A stretch of 64,000 nt of DNA from Shumkonia mesophila (GCF_026163695.1 NZ_JAOTID010000010.1:124001-188000), one strand, 5' to 3'. Positions 25,019 to 33,571 are shown, counted from the first letter of the stretch. The notes: generated by a model not told the origin, from the letters alone. Numbers and translations: made by a program.

Positions 25019-26982
25019 CGGCCCGCTTCCCCGGCGTCGACCCGACCGTAGGCGGCCAACATGGCGTAGAGGAGAAAGCTGATTGACCCATAGAGGCCAA
25101 GGATGCCGATCGCCCCGACCAGTCCGAAAGAATCCGCCAGGGCGGCCGCGACGACCGGTCCGAATCCGCCGCCCATCCGCTCGACGAAGCGCAGCACCGT
25201 CAAGCCCGGCGACTGGCCGCGCTGTCTGCCGGTCGCCGGCAGCAGGGAGACGACCAGCGACACCTGGGCGGTGATCGACATCGACTGCCCGAAGCCGAGG
25301 GCGGCAACCGCGACCGGGATGGCGACGACGAGAAGGGCGGCGGGGACAAACGGCAACCCGATCATGCCGATCGCCGAGATCACGCCGCCGATGGCGACGA
25401 CCAGCCCATGGCGCTGCCAGCGATCGGAGACGCGGGCAAACAGGGGGCTGCCCGCCATCATCGCCAGGCCATAGACCATGACGACGCGGCCGATGTCGCC
25501 CTCCGGGTTGCCGAGATCGGCCAGGGTGAGCGGCACCAGGTAAAAGAGAAAGCCGGTCAGCAGGAACTTGGCCGGCAACGCCGCCAGCAACAGCTGGACG
25601 GCGAAGCGCCGGTTGCCGAAGGCGATAGCGAAGTCCCTGAACGTGATGCGCCCGGGGACCTCGGCATGCGCGGCATCCCGGCCCATCAGGCCGCGCACCG
25701 CCAGCACCGTCAACGCCGCCACCGCCGCCGCCATCAGCAGCGTCGCGCTGTAGCCGATGCGCTCGGCGACGATGCCGCCGATCGCCGGCCCGCAGATGTC
25801 GGCCAGCGTGATGCCGCCCACCATCATCGCGGCGCCCTGGGCGCGGTTGTCGCGGTTGGTCACTTCCAGCACGAAACCCTGGCAGGCGACGAAGGCGGTG
25901 GCGTAGCCGGTGGCCGACAGCGCCCGCCACACCAGCAGGTCCCAATAGCCGGCCGCGAGTGCGGTCCCGGCCAATCCCACCGAGGCGAGGAGGGTGCCGG
26001 CGATGTACAGGCGGCGGCGGCCGAGGCGGACATAGAGCATCGAGGCGACGGGCATGACCAGCGCGAAGATAAGCATGTGCATCCCGATGACGATGCCGGT
26101 CGCCATGGCTGTTCCCAGGTCGGACATCTGATGGACGAAGCCGTCGACATAGCTGGGCAGGAAGGGGCGGGCCAGTTCCTCGGCGAAAACGAACAGGAAC
26201 GACAGCAGCCGCACCCCCACCAGCGAGGGGCCGCGAAGAGAGCGCAACCGCGTGCCCAGGCGGGCGGCGGTGGCGGCGATGAGGGAATCCACCCGTCCCA
26301 GGAAGGCCCCCAGCTCATCAGGGCCGGCAAAGCCGGTGACGAGGTCGAAGCGGCGGGCCGTCACGGCGCGCAGTGCCGTCGTCGCCGCCTGCGCGGGCTG
26401 GGAAATGTTCAGTGTCAGGACCAGCAGCATGACCTCGAAGGCCAGCAGCATGGCCACCAGGACGACGATGGCGATGTCGAAAAGGTTGTCGATCAGGGGC
26501 TGGATCAGGGCGTGTTCGCTGTGCCCCAGGTAAAGGGTGCCGACGCGCAGCGGCAGCGCGGTGACCAGATAGTCGGCGCGCAGGCTTTGCCCGGCCGCCA
26601 GTCCTTCGAACAGCGATCCCCGGGCCGGCAGACCCAGGACGGCGAGAAGACCTTCGGTGTCGACGCCGTAGGCGTGCAGGACGCGGTCGGAGGCATCGGT
26701 CAGGCCGAGGAAGGAAACGTCGCGGTCGCTTTCCTTGAGGCCGGCAAAAAGAACGTCGAGCCCGACCAGGCGATCGGGCGGAATGCCGAGGGTGAGCGCG
26801 TAATCGACCTTGCGGCCGACCTGTTCGGCCTCCGCCCTGGCCTTCTGGGTCAATTCCGGAAACAGCAGCTGCTCGCTCGAGGAAATGGCCAGCCAGGAAA
26901 CGCCGGCCAGCGCCAGCAGCAGCGCCACGCCCGCCACGGCCAGGCTTTTGAAGGTCGTGTCGGCCATCCAGCCGCGCTTCAT
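25015..26982 (-). CDS. Sensor-domain/MFS transporter fusion protein
   Basis: A 655-aa membrane protein with an unusual architecture. Residues 12-34 form a first membrane helix, 35-160 a predicted periplasmic sensor-like domain, and 165-190 a second helix, followed by a HAMP-like cytoplasmic linker to about 245. From about 250 to the end it is a major facilitator with about 12 helices, including the LYVRLGRRRLYIAG loop and a second-half MFS motif in ARVSDRWQRHG. Start at 26982 overlaps the upstream sensor gene by 4 nt. The layout resembles a chemoreceptor input module grafted on a transporter; it may gate transport by an external ligand. I do not know a characterised protein of this type. Confidence 0.78.
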   Translation of the reverse strand: MKRGWMADTTFKSLAVAGVALLLALAGVSWLAISSSEQLLFPELTQKARAEAEQVGRKVDYALTLGIPPDRLVGLDVLFAGLKESDRDVSFLGLTDASDRVLHAYGVDTEGLLAVLGLPARGSLFEGLAAGQSLRADYLVTALPLRVGTLYLGHSEHALIQPLIDNLFDIAIVVLVAMLLAFEVMLLVLTLNISQPAQAATTALRAVTARRFDLVTGFAGPDELGAFLGRVDSLIAATAARLGTRLRSLRGPSLVGVRLLSFLFVFAEELARPFLPSYVDGFVHQMSDLGTAMATGIVIGMHMLIFALVMPVASMLYVRLGRRRLYIAGTLLASVGLAGTALAAGYWDLLVWRALSATGYATAFVACQGFVLEVTNRDNRAQGAAMMVGGITLADICGPAIGGIVAERIGYSATLLMAAAVAALTVLAVRGLMGRDAAHAEVPGRITFRDFAIAFGNRRFAVQLLLAALPAKFLLTGFLFYLVPLTLADLGNPEGDIGRVVMVYGLAMMAGSPLFARVSDRWQRHGLVVAIGGVISAIGMIGLPFVPAALLVVAIPVAVAALGFGQSMSITAQVSLVVSLLPATGRQRGQSPGLTVLRFVERMGGGFGPVVAAALADSFGLVGAIGILGLYGSISFLLYAMLAAYGRVDAGEAGR

Positions 26983-27764
26983 TGGCCGGCCGCCTCGCCG
27001 GCGCTTAGCCGCGCTTCCGCCGCGCGGGCCAGCAGTTCGGGGCGGGCCTCCAGGTAGTTGCCGACCATCGCCCGTTCCCAGCGGTTGCCGAAGACGTTGA
27101 GGGCGAATTCGGGCGGCGAAGCCGGCGCCTGGCCCGCCGCGATGCCGGCCAGGTCGGCATCCAACCGCAGCAGGGCCCGACGGCGGTCGTCGAAGTAGAA
27201 GGCCGCCGCCATCACCGAGAAGACCGCCAGCACGGCGGCGATGGCGCCGATGCGGATGAAGCGGCCGGCCACCTCGTCGAGCACGCCGACATAGGACGCG
27301 GCCGACCGGCGAAGCGCCACCCCGGCCAAGCAGGTGCCCAGGGTATCGCGCACCGTCAGGCCGACGACCAGCCCGGCGGCGTCGAAGGCGTGCCAGCGGT
27401 TCTGCTGGAGATGGCCGAGCCACGGCTCGGCACCTTCGGCCTGCGATCCCTGCCGCGAGATCGGACGGCCCTGACAGTCGTGAATGACGAACTCCGCGAC
27501 GTCGGGATTGACTTCGGCGTGCTGGCGCAGCAGGTCGACCAGGTTGCCCTGGGATTCGACGCGCACCCCGAGGCCGACGCCGACGGCAAGGGTGCGGCCG
27601 ATTTCCCCGGCCACGACTTCGAGATGCTGGGCGACCAGGCGCTCGTAGGTCTCCTGGAATCGCATCAGGTTGAGAAGGGTCGCCAGCGCCACGGCCAGGA
27701 CAACGACGGCCGCCATTGTGCCGCCCACCTTGACCGTCAGGTTGGAAGCCATCCGCGCCTTCAT
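26979..27764 (-). CDS. Membrane-anchored periplasmic sensor-like protein
   Basis: A 261-aa protein with two membrane helices (about 10-32 and 160-182) enclosing a periplasmic domain with EFVIHDCQGRPISRQ, reminiscent of dCache/CHASE input domains. The cytoplasmic tail (about 80 residues) has no kinase, cyclase or methyl-accepting motif. The periplasmic half resembles that of the following sensor-MFS fusion in layout. The ATG at 27764 is used; another in-frame ATG at 27752 is possible. First gene of the four-gene overlapping operon. On the opposite side of a 250-nt gap lies the DUF697-3 operon. Function unknown. Confidence 0.65.
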   Translation of the reverse strand: MKARMASNLTVKVGGTMAAVVVLAVALATLLNLMRFQETYERLVAQHLEVVAGEIGRTLAVGVGLGVRVESQGNLVDLLRQHAEVNPDVAEFVIHDCQGRPISRQGSQAEGAEPWLGHLQQNRWHAFDAAGLVVGLTVRDTLGTCLAGVALRRSAASYVGVLDEVAGRFIRIGAIAAVLAVFSVMAAAFYFDDRRRALLRLDADLAGIAAGQAPASPPEFALNVFGNRWERAMVGNYLEARPELLARAAEARLSAGEAAGQ

Positions 27765-27879
27765 TCTTTCCCGATATCCCCTGACCAGCAAAGTACGTTC
27801 GCCCGAACCCGGAAGCGCGTCAATAGGAAAGCCTGATGGCGGTTTCCGCCCCCGCGGCCGGCGGCGCGGGAAAAGCAAA

Positions 27880-27908
27880 TTGACGGGACGGGCGGGCCTT
27901 CGTATCGT
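27880..27908 (+). promoter_or_regulatory. Sigma70-type promoter for the DUF697-3/SPFH operon
   Basis: TTGACG at 27880-27885 and TATCGT at 27903-27908 are separated by exactly 17 nt, giving a predicted transcription start near 27915 and a leader of about 100 nt before the ATG at 28014. It lies in the divergent gap with the sensor-MFS operon. Confidence 0.6.
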
Positions 27909-28013
27909 CTAGCCGTCGGCCGCACCGCGCCGGAACGCGCGACTAGGTGGTGACTGCGGGATTTACGGCCCCCGAACGACGGGGGCGGACGGGTCAATCA
28001 GGGAGATCTTCGA

Positions 28014-28547
28014 ATGGCGACCACGAGCACGAAGAAGAAAGTCGGAACCGCCGCCGCCACGGCGGCGAAGGCCGGGTCCGTGGACCAGCAGGCGGCCCAG
28101 GTCATCCGCCAGAACATGCTGTGGTCGATGGGCGCCGGGGTCATTCCCCTCGCCTACGTCGATACCGCCGCGGTGCTGGCGGTCCAGATCAAGCTGGTCA
28201 AGGAACTGTCGGACGTTTACGGGGTTCCCTTCCGGGCCAATGTCGGCAAGTCGGCCGTCGCCGCGCTGATCGGCAGCCTCGTCGCGGGCGGCGCCACCAA
28301 CGGCCTGATGGCGAGCGGCCTGATGTGGGGCCTCCTCCGCAGCGTGCCGGTGGTCGGGCAGATCGTCGGCCTGGCCACCATGCCGGCCTTCGCCGCCGCC
28401 ACCACCTATGCGGTGGGCAAGGTGTTCGAGCAGCATTTCGCCTCCGGCGGAACCTTCCTCACCTTCGACGCCAAGAAGGTCGAGGGCTATTTCCGCGAGA
28501 AGTTCGAGGAGGCCAAGACGCGGACCGTCGGGGCCGCGGCCGCCTGA
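28014..28547 (+). CDS. DUF697-type small membrane protein (paralogue 3 of 3)
   Basis: A 177-aa protein with a short Lys/Ala/Thr-rich head, a DUF697-like helical membrane domain and a charged C-terminal helix (YFREKFEEAKTR). It shares IPLAYVD, VPFRAN and HFASGGTFLTFD with the copies at 4777 and 21937, and is closest in length and layout to the first. GGGAG lies 8 nt before the ATG. The next two genes on the strand encode a 64-aa membrane protein and an SPFH protein, so it may belong to a membrane microdomain complex. No GTPase partner is encoded here. Confidence 0.72.
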   Translation: MATTSTKKKVGTAAATAAKAGSVDQQAAQVIRQNMLWSMGAGVIPLAYVDTAAVLAVQIKLVKELSDVYGVPFRANVGKSAVAALIGSLVAGGATNGLMASGLMWGLLRSVPVVGQIVGLATMPAFAAATTYAVGKVFEQHFASGGTFLTFDAKKVEGYFREKFEEAKTRTVGAAAA

Positions 28548-28629
28548 CGCGCGGCCGCAGCCGGCCGCGGGCGCCGGCGGCAAAGGGGAGAGGGCGGGGA
28601 TTCTCCCGGCTTCAAGGAAAGGCTTAGTC

Positions 28630-28824
28630 ATGCTGGTGGTCATCGTCGTTCTGTACCTGTTGGCCTGCGCGGTGACGGGATTCATGGGCCGCAACACGGT
28701 CATCGGCTTCCTCGGCCATTTTTTCCTGTCCGTCCTCATCACGCCCGTCTTCGATTTCCTGATCCAGGTGGTCGGCCGCCCGAACCGCGACATCCGGCGC
28801 AAGCTTGAAGAGATCGAGCCGTGA
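28630..28824 (+). CDS. Small two-helix membrane protein
   Basis: A 64-aa protein with hydrophobic segments at about residues 2-16 and 24-46 and a charged C-terminal tail (GRPNRDIRRKLEEIEP). AAGGAAAGG precedes the ATG at 28630. It lies between the DUF697-3 and SPFH genes in the same direction and is probably cotranscribed. I do not recognise the family; a small accessory subunit of the SPFH assembly is one possibility. Confidence 0.6.
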   Translation: MLVVIVVLYLLACAVTGFMGRNTVIGFLGHFFLSVLITPVFDFLIQVVGRPNRDIRRKLEEIEP

Positions 28825-28901
28825 AGCGAGACAGCGCGAAGTGGGACCCGGCATGAACGGAGCGGGCGTGGCGGGCGGCATCCTGAACCGGCGGGGAACG
28901 G

Positions 28902-30194
28902 ATGTCTGAAACGTCGGCGACGGCGGCCGCCCCCGCCCCCGCGGACTCCGCCCCGGCACCGCGCCGGCCGGGCGTTCTTTCGCGCGCCTGGCGGTGGATC
29001 GTGCGGACGGGCCGGCGGCACTCGCTGGGCTTCTTCGCCTTCCTGCTCAGCGCCATCCTGGTGCTGATGGTGGTGTCGCCGCGCATCTTCATCAACATTC
29101 CGGCCGGCCACATCGGCGTCCTGTGGCTGCGCTTCTTCGGCGGCACCGTCACCGACCGCTACTACCCGGAAGGCATCAATCTCATCTTCCCGTGGGACGA
29201 GATGGTCATCTACGACGCGCGCCTGCAAAACAACGCGCGCATCTACGACACCATCTCGTCGAACGGCCTGACCATGCAGGTCGAGATCGCCGTGCGCTTC
29301 CGCGTCAACCGCGACGCCGTGGGCCAGCTGCACAAGCTGATCGGGCCGCGCTACGACGAGGTCCTGGTCTATCCCGAGATCGGCTCGCACGCCCGCGAAC
29401 TGATTTCCAGCTACACCCCGGAACAGCTTTATTCCGAGACCCGCGCCTTCATCCAGGCCCAGATCCTGGAACGCATGGTGACCCAGCTGGGTTCCTCGCT
29501 GATCAACCAGAGCGTCAGGGGCAAGCTGGTCTATGTCGAGGACGTCCTGATCCGCAGCGTCACCCTGCCGCTGCGCATCAAGGAGGCCATCGAGCGCAAG
29601 GCCGAGCAGTACCAGGTCATGCTGGAATACGACTTCCGCATCGCCCGCGAGCAGAAGGAGCGCGAGCGCAAGCGCATCGAGGCCGAGGGCGTGCGCGACT
29701 TCCAGGACATCGTGGCCAAGAGCATCACCGGCGAGTACCTGCGGCTGCGCGGCATCGAGGCGACCATGTCGCTGGCCACCTCGCAGAACAGCAAGATCAT
29801 CATCATCGGCGGCAAGGACGGCCTGCCCATTATCCTCAACACCGGGGGCGAGATGGGCCCCACCGCCGCCGGCCCGGCGGCGGCGCCGGGCGGGGACGGC
29901 ACCGTTCCCGGCGAGATGAAGTCGATCGCGCCGCCGCAGCCCAACGCCCGCCTCCAGGACGTGACGCCGCCCAACGCCGCCGTGCCGCGCAGCGAGGCAC
30001 CCGCCACCGCCGGTGCGGGGGCCCTGCCGCTGCGGCCGCAGGGGGCCGGCGCCGTTCCGCTGGCGCCGGCGCAGCAAGGCGAACGGCACGCCCCGCCCGA
30101 GACCTCGACCACGCCGCTGCCGGAATCGGCGGGGTCGCCGGCGCAGAAGGAAGAGGAAACGTCCTTTCCCAATCTCGGCAAGATCTTTAAATAG
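28902..30194 (+). CDS. SPFH/band-7 (prohibitin-like) membrane protein
   Basis: A 430-aa protein. A Pro/Ala-rich cytoplasmic head (1-28) precedes one membrane helix (about 44-64). The SPFH domain spans about 65-260 (FINIPAGHIGVLWLRFFGG at its start), followed by a helical stretch rich in Arg and Glu (EQKERERKRIEAEG) and a long Pro/Ala-rich, low-complexity tail to the end. SPFH proteins form ring-like scaffolds at the membrane and often regulate proteases or organise microdomains. Here it lies downstream of DUF697-3 and a small membrane protein, with no FtsH or NfeD gene adjacent. The protein is predicted to face the periplasm with its SPFH domain, by analogy with HflK/C. Confidence 0.82.
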   Translation: MSETSATAAAPAPADSAPAPRRPGVLSRAWRWIVRTGRRHSLGFFAFLLSAILVLMVVSPRIFINIPAGHIGVLWLRFFGGTVTDRYYPEGINLIFPWDEMVIYDARLQNNARIYDTISSNGLTMQVEIAVRFRVNRDAVGQLHKLIGPRYDEVLVYPEIGSHARELISSYTPEQLYSETRAFIQAQILERMVTQLGSSLINQSVRGKLVYVEDVLIRSVTLPLRIKEAIERKAEQYQVMLEYDFRIAREQKERERKRIEAEGVRDFQDIVAKSITGEYLRLRGIEATMSLATSQNSKIIIIGGKDGLPIILNTGGEMGPTAAGPAAAPGGDGTVPGEMKSIAPPQPNARLQDVTPPNAAVPRSEAPATAGAGALPLRPQGAGAVPLAPAQQGERHAPPETSTTPLPESAGSPAQKEEETSFPNLGKIFK

Positions 30195-30289
30195 TCTGGC
30201 GCCTGGGAATGGGCGGCTTTAGCATGGCGGGTCGAAGGGCGATTTCGCGGACGAGCTGACAATCGGATATCTGGGTAACGGGGAATTTC

Positions 30290-30802
30290 ATGGCAGGCAG
30301 CGTCAACAAGGTCATTCTCATCGGCAACCTCGGGCGCGACCCCGAGGTGCGCTTTGCGCAGGACGGCACCAAGATCGTCAACTTCCCCGTGGCGACGTCG
30401 GAAACCTGGCGCGACCGCCAGAGCGGCGACCGCCGCGAGCGGACCGAGTGGCACCGCGTCGTCATCTTCAACGACCGCCTGGGCGAGGTGGCCGAGAAGT
30501 ACCTGAAGAAGGGCGCCAAGGTGTACCTGGAAGGGGCGTTGCAGACCCGCAAGTGGACCGGCAACGACGGCCAGGAGCGCTATACCACCGAGGTGGTGCT
30601 GCAGAAGTTCCGGGGCGAGCTGACCATGCTGGACACCCGCGGCGGCGGGGGCGGGGCCGGCGATTACGACGCCCCCGGCGCGGCGCCAGCCGGCGACGGC
30701 CCCGACTGGGGACCGGCCGGCGGCGGCAGCGGCGGCAGCGGTGGCGGCGCCCCGGCCGGCGGCAAGCCGGGCGGCGACCTCGACGACGAGATCCCGTTCT
30801 AA
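30290..30802 (+). CDS. ssb: Single-stranded DNA-binding protein
   Basis: A 170-aa SSB. The OB fold fills residues 1-110 ([19 protein letters not shown] at the start, [15 protein letters not shown] near 84-98), followed by a Gly-rich linker and the acidic tip DDEIPF that recruits repair and replication proteins. The protein coats single-stranded DNA as a tetramer. The gene stands alone with its own leader, and ends next to a strong hairpin. Confidence 0.96.
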   Translation: MAGSVNKVILIGNLGRDPEVRFAQDGTKIVNFPVATSETWRDRQSGDRRERTEWHRVVIFNDRLGEVAEKYLKKGAKVYLEGALQTRKWTGNDGQERYTTEVVLQKFRGELTMLDTRGGGGGAGDYDAPGAAPAGDGPDWGPAGGGSGGSGGGAPAGGKPGGDLDDEIPF

Positions 30803-30833
30803 AATTCCCCGCCTATCCTCTTTCGAGGAGAGC

Positions 30834-30876
30834 GCGCCCGATCCGGCCTTTCGGCCCGGACCGGGCGCCTCCGTTT
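30834..30876. terminator. Bidirectional terminator between ssb and the DUF892 gene
   Basis: A long stem, GCGCCCGATCCGGCC pairing with GGCCCGGACCGGGCGC around a TTTC loop, is followed by CTCCGTTTT. It lies between the convergent ssb and ferritin-like genes. Confidence 0.7.
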
Positions 30877-30900
30877 TCGGGCCGGCCCGGGGAGAGAAGC

Positions 30901-31395
30901 TCAGGAAGCCACCGCCGCCGGGTTGATCTCGGTTTTCGCGAGCTCGGTCAGCAGCGCGTCGGTGTGCTTCTCTTCCTCGAGGCTTTTGTGCAGGATCTCC
31001 TGGTCGTCGCGCAGGTTGAGCTGTCCCGCAAGGGCCGCGGCGGTGCCGTAGGCGGCGATCTCGTAATGTTCGAGCCGCTGGGCCGAGGCGATGAGGGCGG
31101 CGTCGCACAGGCCGTCTCCCTTCAGCATCGAGGCCATTTTCTCGGTTTCCCCGACGAGGGCCTGCATCGACTGGTCGGTATGCGCCGTCGGGCTGGCGCC
31201 GTGCCTCTCCAGGATCGATTCCAGGCGCTCCTGCTGCACCTCGGTCTCCTTGCGGTGGCGGGCGAAGGCGCTCCGCAAGGTGGGATGGGTCGCCATCGCG
31301 GCCATGCGCGGAAGCGAGGCGGAAAGCTGGCGTTCGACGCTGGCCAATTCCTGCAACTCGGCGACGTACATGTCCTTCAAACTGTCGATCTGCAT
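30901..31395 (-). CDS. DUF892 ferritin-like protein (YciF/YciE family)
   Basis: A 164-aa all-helical protein of the DUF892 family, a ferritin-like four-helix bundle. Possible di-iron ligands are the Glu of LYVAELQELASVE-like helix 1 (MYVAELQELASVE), His/Glu of LEHYEIAAYG, and EEEKHTDALL. Members are induced by envelope, osmotic or oxidative stress in enterobacteria; the biochemical role is not settled. An AAAGGAAC site precedes the ATG at 31395. It is convergent with ssb and divergent from the DUF6152 gene with almost no space between the starts. Confidence 0.85.
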   Translation of the reverse strand: MQIDSLKDMYVAELQELASVERQLSASLPRMAAMATHPTLRSAFARHRKETEVQQERLESILERHGASPTAHTDQSMQALVGETEKMASMLKGDGLCDAALIASAQRLEHYEIAAYGTAAALAGQLNLRDDQEILHKSLEEEKHTDALLTELAKTEINPAAVAS

Positions 31396-31400
31396 GGGGG

Positions 31401-31814
31401 ATGTTCCTTTCCTCAAGGGTGTTGCCATGCCTGCGGTTCACCGGAGTCAACGGCATCCCCGGCCGCAGGTTCCGCGCCGCCGGCCTGGGGCTGGCCGGGC
31501 GGGCCGCGGCCCACCACGGCTGGGGCTGGGCGACCGGCGAGGAGTTCGAGCTGAGCGGCGAGATCGCGGCGGTCAGGCTCGGCAATCCGCACGGCGAACT
31601 GACGCTCGACGTGAAGGGCGAGCAATGGGTGGTCGAGATCGGCCAGCCGTGGCGCAACGAACGCGCCGGCCTGACCCCGGAAATGCTGGCCGAGGGCACC
31701 CCGGTGACCGCCCACGGCCACCGCTCGGCCAACGCCTCCGAGCGGCTGATGAAGGCCGAGCGCCTGGTCATCGCCGGGCGCGAGCACAACCTCTACCCCG
31801 ACCGCGCGTCGTAG
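31401..31814 (+). CDS. DUF6152-type small secreted protein
   Basis: A 137-aa protein whose core AHHGWGWATGEEFELSGEIAAVRLGNPHGELTL matches the DUF6152 family of short periplasmic proteins of unknown function, normally with a signal peptide just before AHHGW. Here that segment (FRAAGLGLAGRAAA) is only weakly hydrophobic and the preceding 25 residues look unlike a leader. The only canonical in-frame start is 31401, almost abutting the divergent DUF892 start. Either the start is unusual or the signal peptide is damaged. The membrane protein at 32031 is its probable partner. Confidence 0.55.
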   Translation: MFLSSRVLPCLRFTGVNGIPGRRFRAAGLGLAGRAAAHHGWGWATGEEFELSGEIAAVRLGNPHGELTLDVKGEQWVVEIGQPWRNERAGLTPEMLAEGTPVTAHGHRSANASERLMKAERLVIAGREHNLYPDRAS

Positions 31815-31841
31815 GCCGGGAAACCCGCGATGGACGAAAAG

Positions 31842-31996
31842 CCCCCCTCCCTGACCCTCCCCCGCAAGGGGGGAGGGAACGACAATGCGGGCCGCCAAGG
31901 CACTTCCTCCCTCCCGGCGAGGGACGGGAACGATGATGCCGTCCGCGAAAGCGCTCCCTCCCCCTTGACGGGGGAGGGCCGGGGAGGGGGTGAGCC
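31842..31996. repeat. Cluster of three GC palindromic (REP-like) hairpins
   Basis: Three hairpins of the type CCCTCCCCC-loop-GGGGGAGGG lie at about 31855-31877, 31907-31928 and 31956-31978, linked by spacers with similar wording (GGGAACGACAATG, GGGAACGATGATG). Translated, they give the low-complexity LTLPRKGGG-type peptides typical of such repeats. They fill the gap between the DUF6152 gene and the membrane protein at 32031. Confidence 0.7.
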
Positions 31997-32030
31997 TCTC
32001 TCCGCCGGCATTCGGTAGGGCCGTTCCGCG

Positions 32031-32504
32031 ATGGCGGACCTGCTGGGGGCCATCGAGGCCACCGCCCTGGCGACGGCCCTGCGCGGCTCGACCTGGGCCT
32101 ATCCCCTGGTCAACGCCGGCCACGTCGTCGGCCTGGCGCTGCTGTTCGGCGCCATCGTGCCGGTCGACCTGCGCCTCATCGGCCTCTGGCGCGACCTGCC
32201 GCTCATCCATTTCCTGCGCGTCCTGGTGCCGGTGGCCGCCGCCGGGCTGGCCGTGGCCGCCCTTTTCGGCCTGCTGCTGTTCGCCGCCAACGCCCGGGAC
32301 TACGCCGCCTCGGGCTTTTTCCTGGCCAAGATGGGGATGCTGGCCCTGGGGATCGCCAACGCGGCGGCCTTTCACGCCCTGCGCCGGCGCCAGGCCGCCG
32401 GCGACGCCGGCCGCGCCGTTCCCGGACAGCGGGTCATCGGCGCCGCCTCGCTCGCCGTGTGGCTGGCCGTCATCGTGCTCGGCCGCCTGATCGGCTATTT
32501 CTGA
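32031..32504 (+). CDS. Small four-helix membrane protein (DUF6644-like)
   Basis: A 157-aa integral membrane protein with about four hydrophobic segments (25-50, 62-85, 98-117 and 136-156). The motif WAYPLVNAGHVVGLALLFGAIVPVDLRLIG is typical of small membrane proteins that often neighbour DUF6152 genes; I think of DUF6644 but cannot verify this. His31 and His51 positions could hold a cofactor. The function is unknown; likely partner is the DUF6152 protein 220 nt upstream, across a repeat cluster. Confidence 0.62.
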   Translation: MADLLGAIEATALATALRGSTWAYPLVNAGHVVGLALLFGAIVPVDLRLIGLWRDLPLIHFLRVLVPVAAAGLAVAALFGLLLFAANARDYAASGFFLAKMGMLALGIANAAAFHALRRRQAAGDAGRAVPGQRVIGAASLAVWLAVIVLGRLIGYF

Positions 32505-32953
32505 AGCGGCGGGGCGCCCGGCGAGGGCGGGGCCGAAAACGATGAATTTCTGGTTACGCCGATTTCTGACAACGCCTTGAAAAACAAGGTGAAAACGCCA
32601 GTTCCGCGATAGGGTTGTCATCCTTTGTCGCCATTTGTCATCATTTCCCAGTTTTCGTGTTTTTTATCAAGGAGGTAGGGGGAGGCGGCGAGGGCCTTTT
32701 CCCGGCCCCACGGTGTCGTCCGCCAACGGATACCCCACAACCCAATCAATTTAGCTATATTTACCTATAAAATAGCAAAATTGAGGATTAATGTCATAAT
32801 TCACCGTAAAAGTCAAGAGGGCTTCAGCCATGGTGGCAAGCCGGCTAATTGCTGTCACCGCAATTCGTAATTGCGTACCCGTTCCCTTTGTTCATCTGGG
32901 GGGAGTAGAATGACGTCAACGACGAACAACGTTACGATGGGGGAGGACGGACA
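32505..32953. other. Low-GC intergenic stretch, no gene seen
   Basis: About 450 nt of distinctly lower GC than the neighbourhood. It contains an interrupted palindrome (CTATATTT / AAAATAG, 32754-32775) and an exact hairpin GCAATT-CGT-AATTGC at 32860-32874. The 15-mer CTGTCACCGCAATTC at 32852-32866 recurs with one change after the next gene at 33616-33630. The region marks the left edge of an apparently acquired patch. Confidence 0.45.
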
Positions 32954-33571
32954 ATGCCCGATATGCGGCAGACCAACCCTTTCAATAGGGCAAGAATCCA
33001 AGATCGCCAAATCGACGAGTTGATCGGTCTTGCACATGGGATTGTTGCCGACGGCGTCGTGAGCCAAGCGGAAGCGGAACATCTTCAGAAGTGGCTGGTG
33101 GCCCACAGGAATGCCCTGGACAACCCGGTAATCCTGCCCCTCTACGAGAGGGTCAACGCGATGCTGGTCGATCACCGGCTTGATGACGATGAGGCGCGCG
33201 ATCTTCTGGAGACGTTGGAACAATACGCTGGCGGCGATTTCGAGATCGGCGAAGTGGTGAAATCGTCGACCCTTCCGATAGACCGACCGCAACCCTCCGT
33301 AGGCTTTAACGGCACCCGGTTCTGTTTCACGGGGACCTTCGTCTTCGGCACCCGGGGTGAATGCGAGGCGGCTGTCGTCGACCGGGGAGCCGTCGCCGGA
33401 TCCTTGCGCAGGGATACAACCTTTCTCGTGATTGGAATGTACGCGACGGATAGCTGGATTCACTCCAGCTATGGGCGAAAGATAGAAAAAGCGGTGGAGA
33501 TGAAAGCGCAAGGCATACCCATCGCCATCGTTGGGGAAAGCCATTGGGCCAATCACCTCGGAGCACGGTGA
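32954..33571 (+). CDS. BRCT-like domain protein
   Basis: A 205-aa protein. The N-terminal half (10-95) is helical and acidic (LIGLAHGIVADGVVSQAEAEHL), resembling a TerB-like or EF-hand-like regulatory bundle. The C-terminal half (about 108-200) has the BRCT-like pattern FNGTRFCFTGTFVFGTRGECEAAVVDRG, then TFLVIG, as in the BRCT domain of NAD-dependent DNA ligases. Such proteins bind DNA ends or phosphorylated partners. The ATG at 32954 follows GGGAGGACGG. Codon choice is less GC-extreme than in neighbours and the gene lies between low-GC flanks, which suggests transfer. No partner gene is evident. Confidence 0.68.
   Translation: MPDMRQTNPFNRARIQDRQIDELIGLAHGIVADGVVSQAEAEHLQKWLVAHRNALDNPVILPLYERVNAMLVDHRLDDDEARDLLETLEQYAGGDFEIGEVVKSSTLPIDRPQPSVGFNGTRFCFTGTFVFGTRGECEAAVVDRGAVAGSLRRDTTFLVIGMYATDSWIHSSYGRKIEKAVEMKAQGIPIAIVGESHWANHLGAR

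Noticed and set aside
31830-32018. 62-codon plus-strand frame
   Set aside because: Made of translated palindromic repeats (LTLPRKGGG-type peptides), not a gene.
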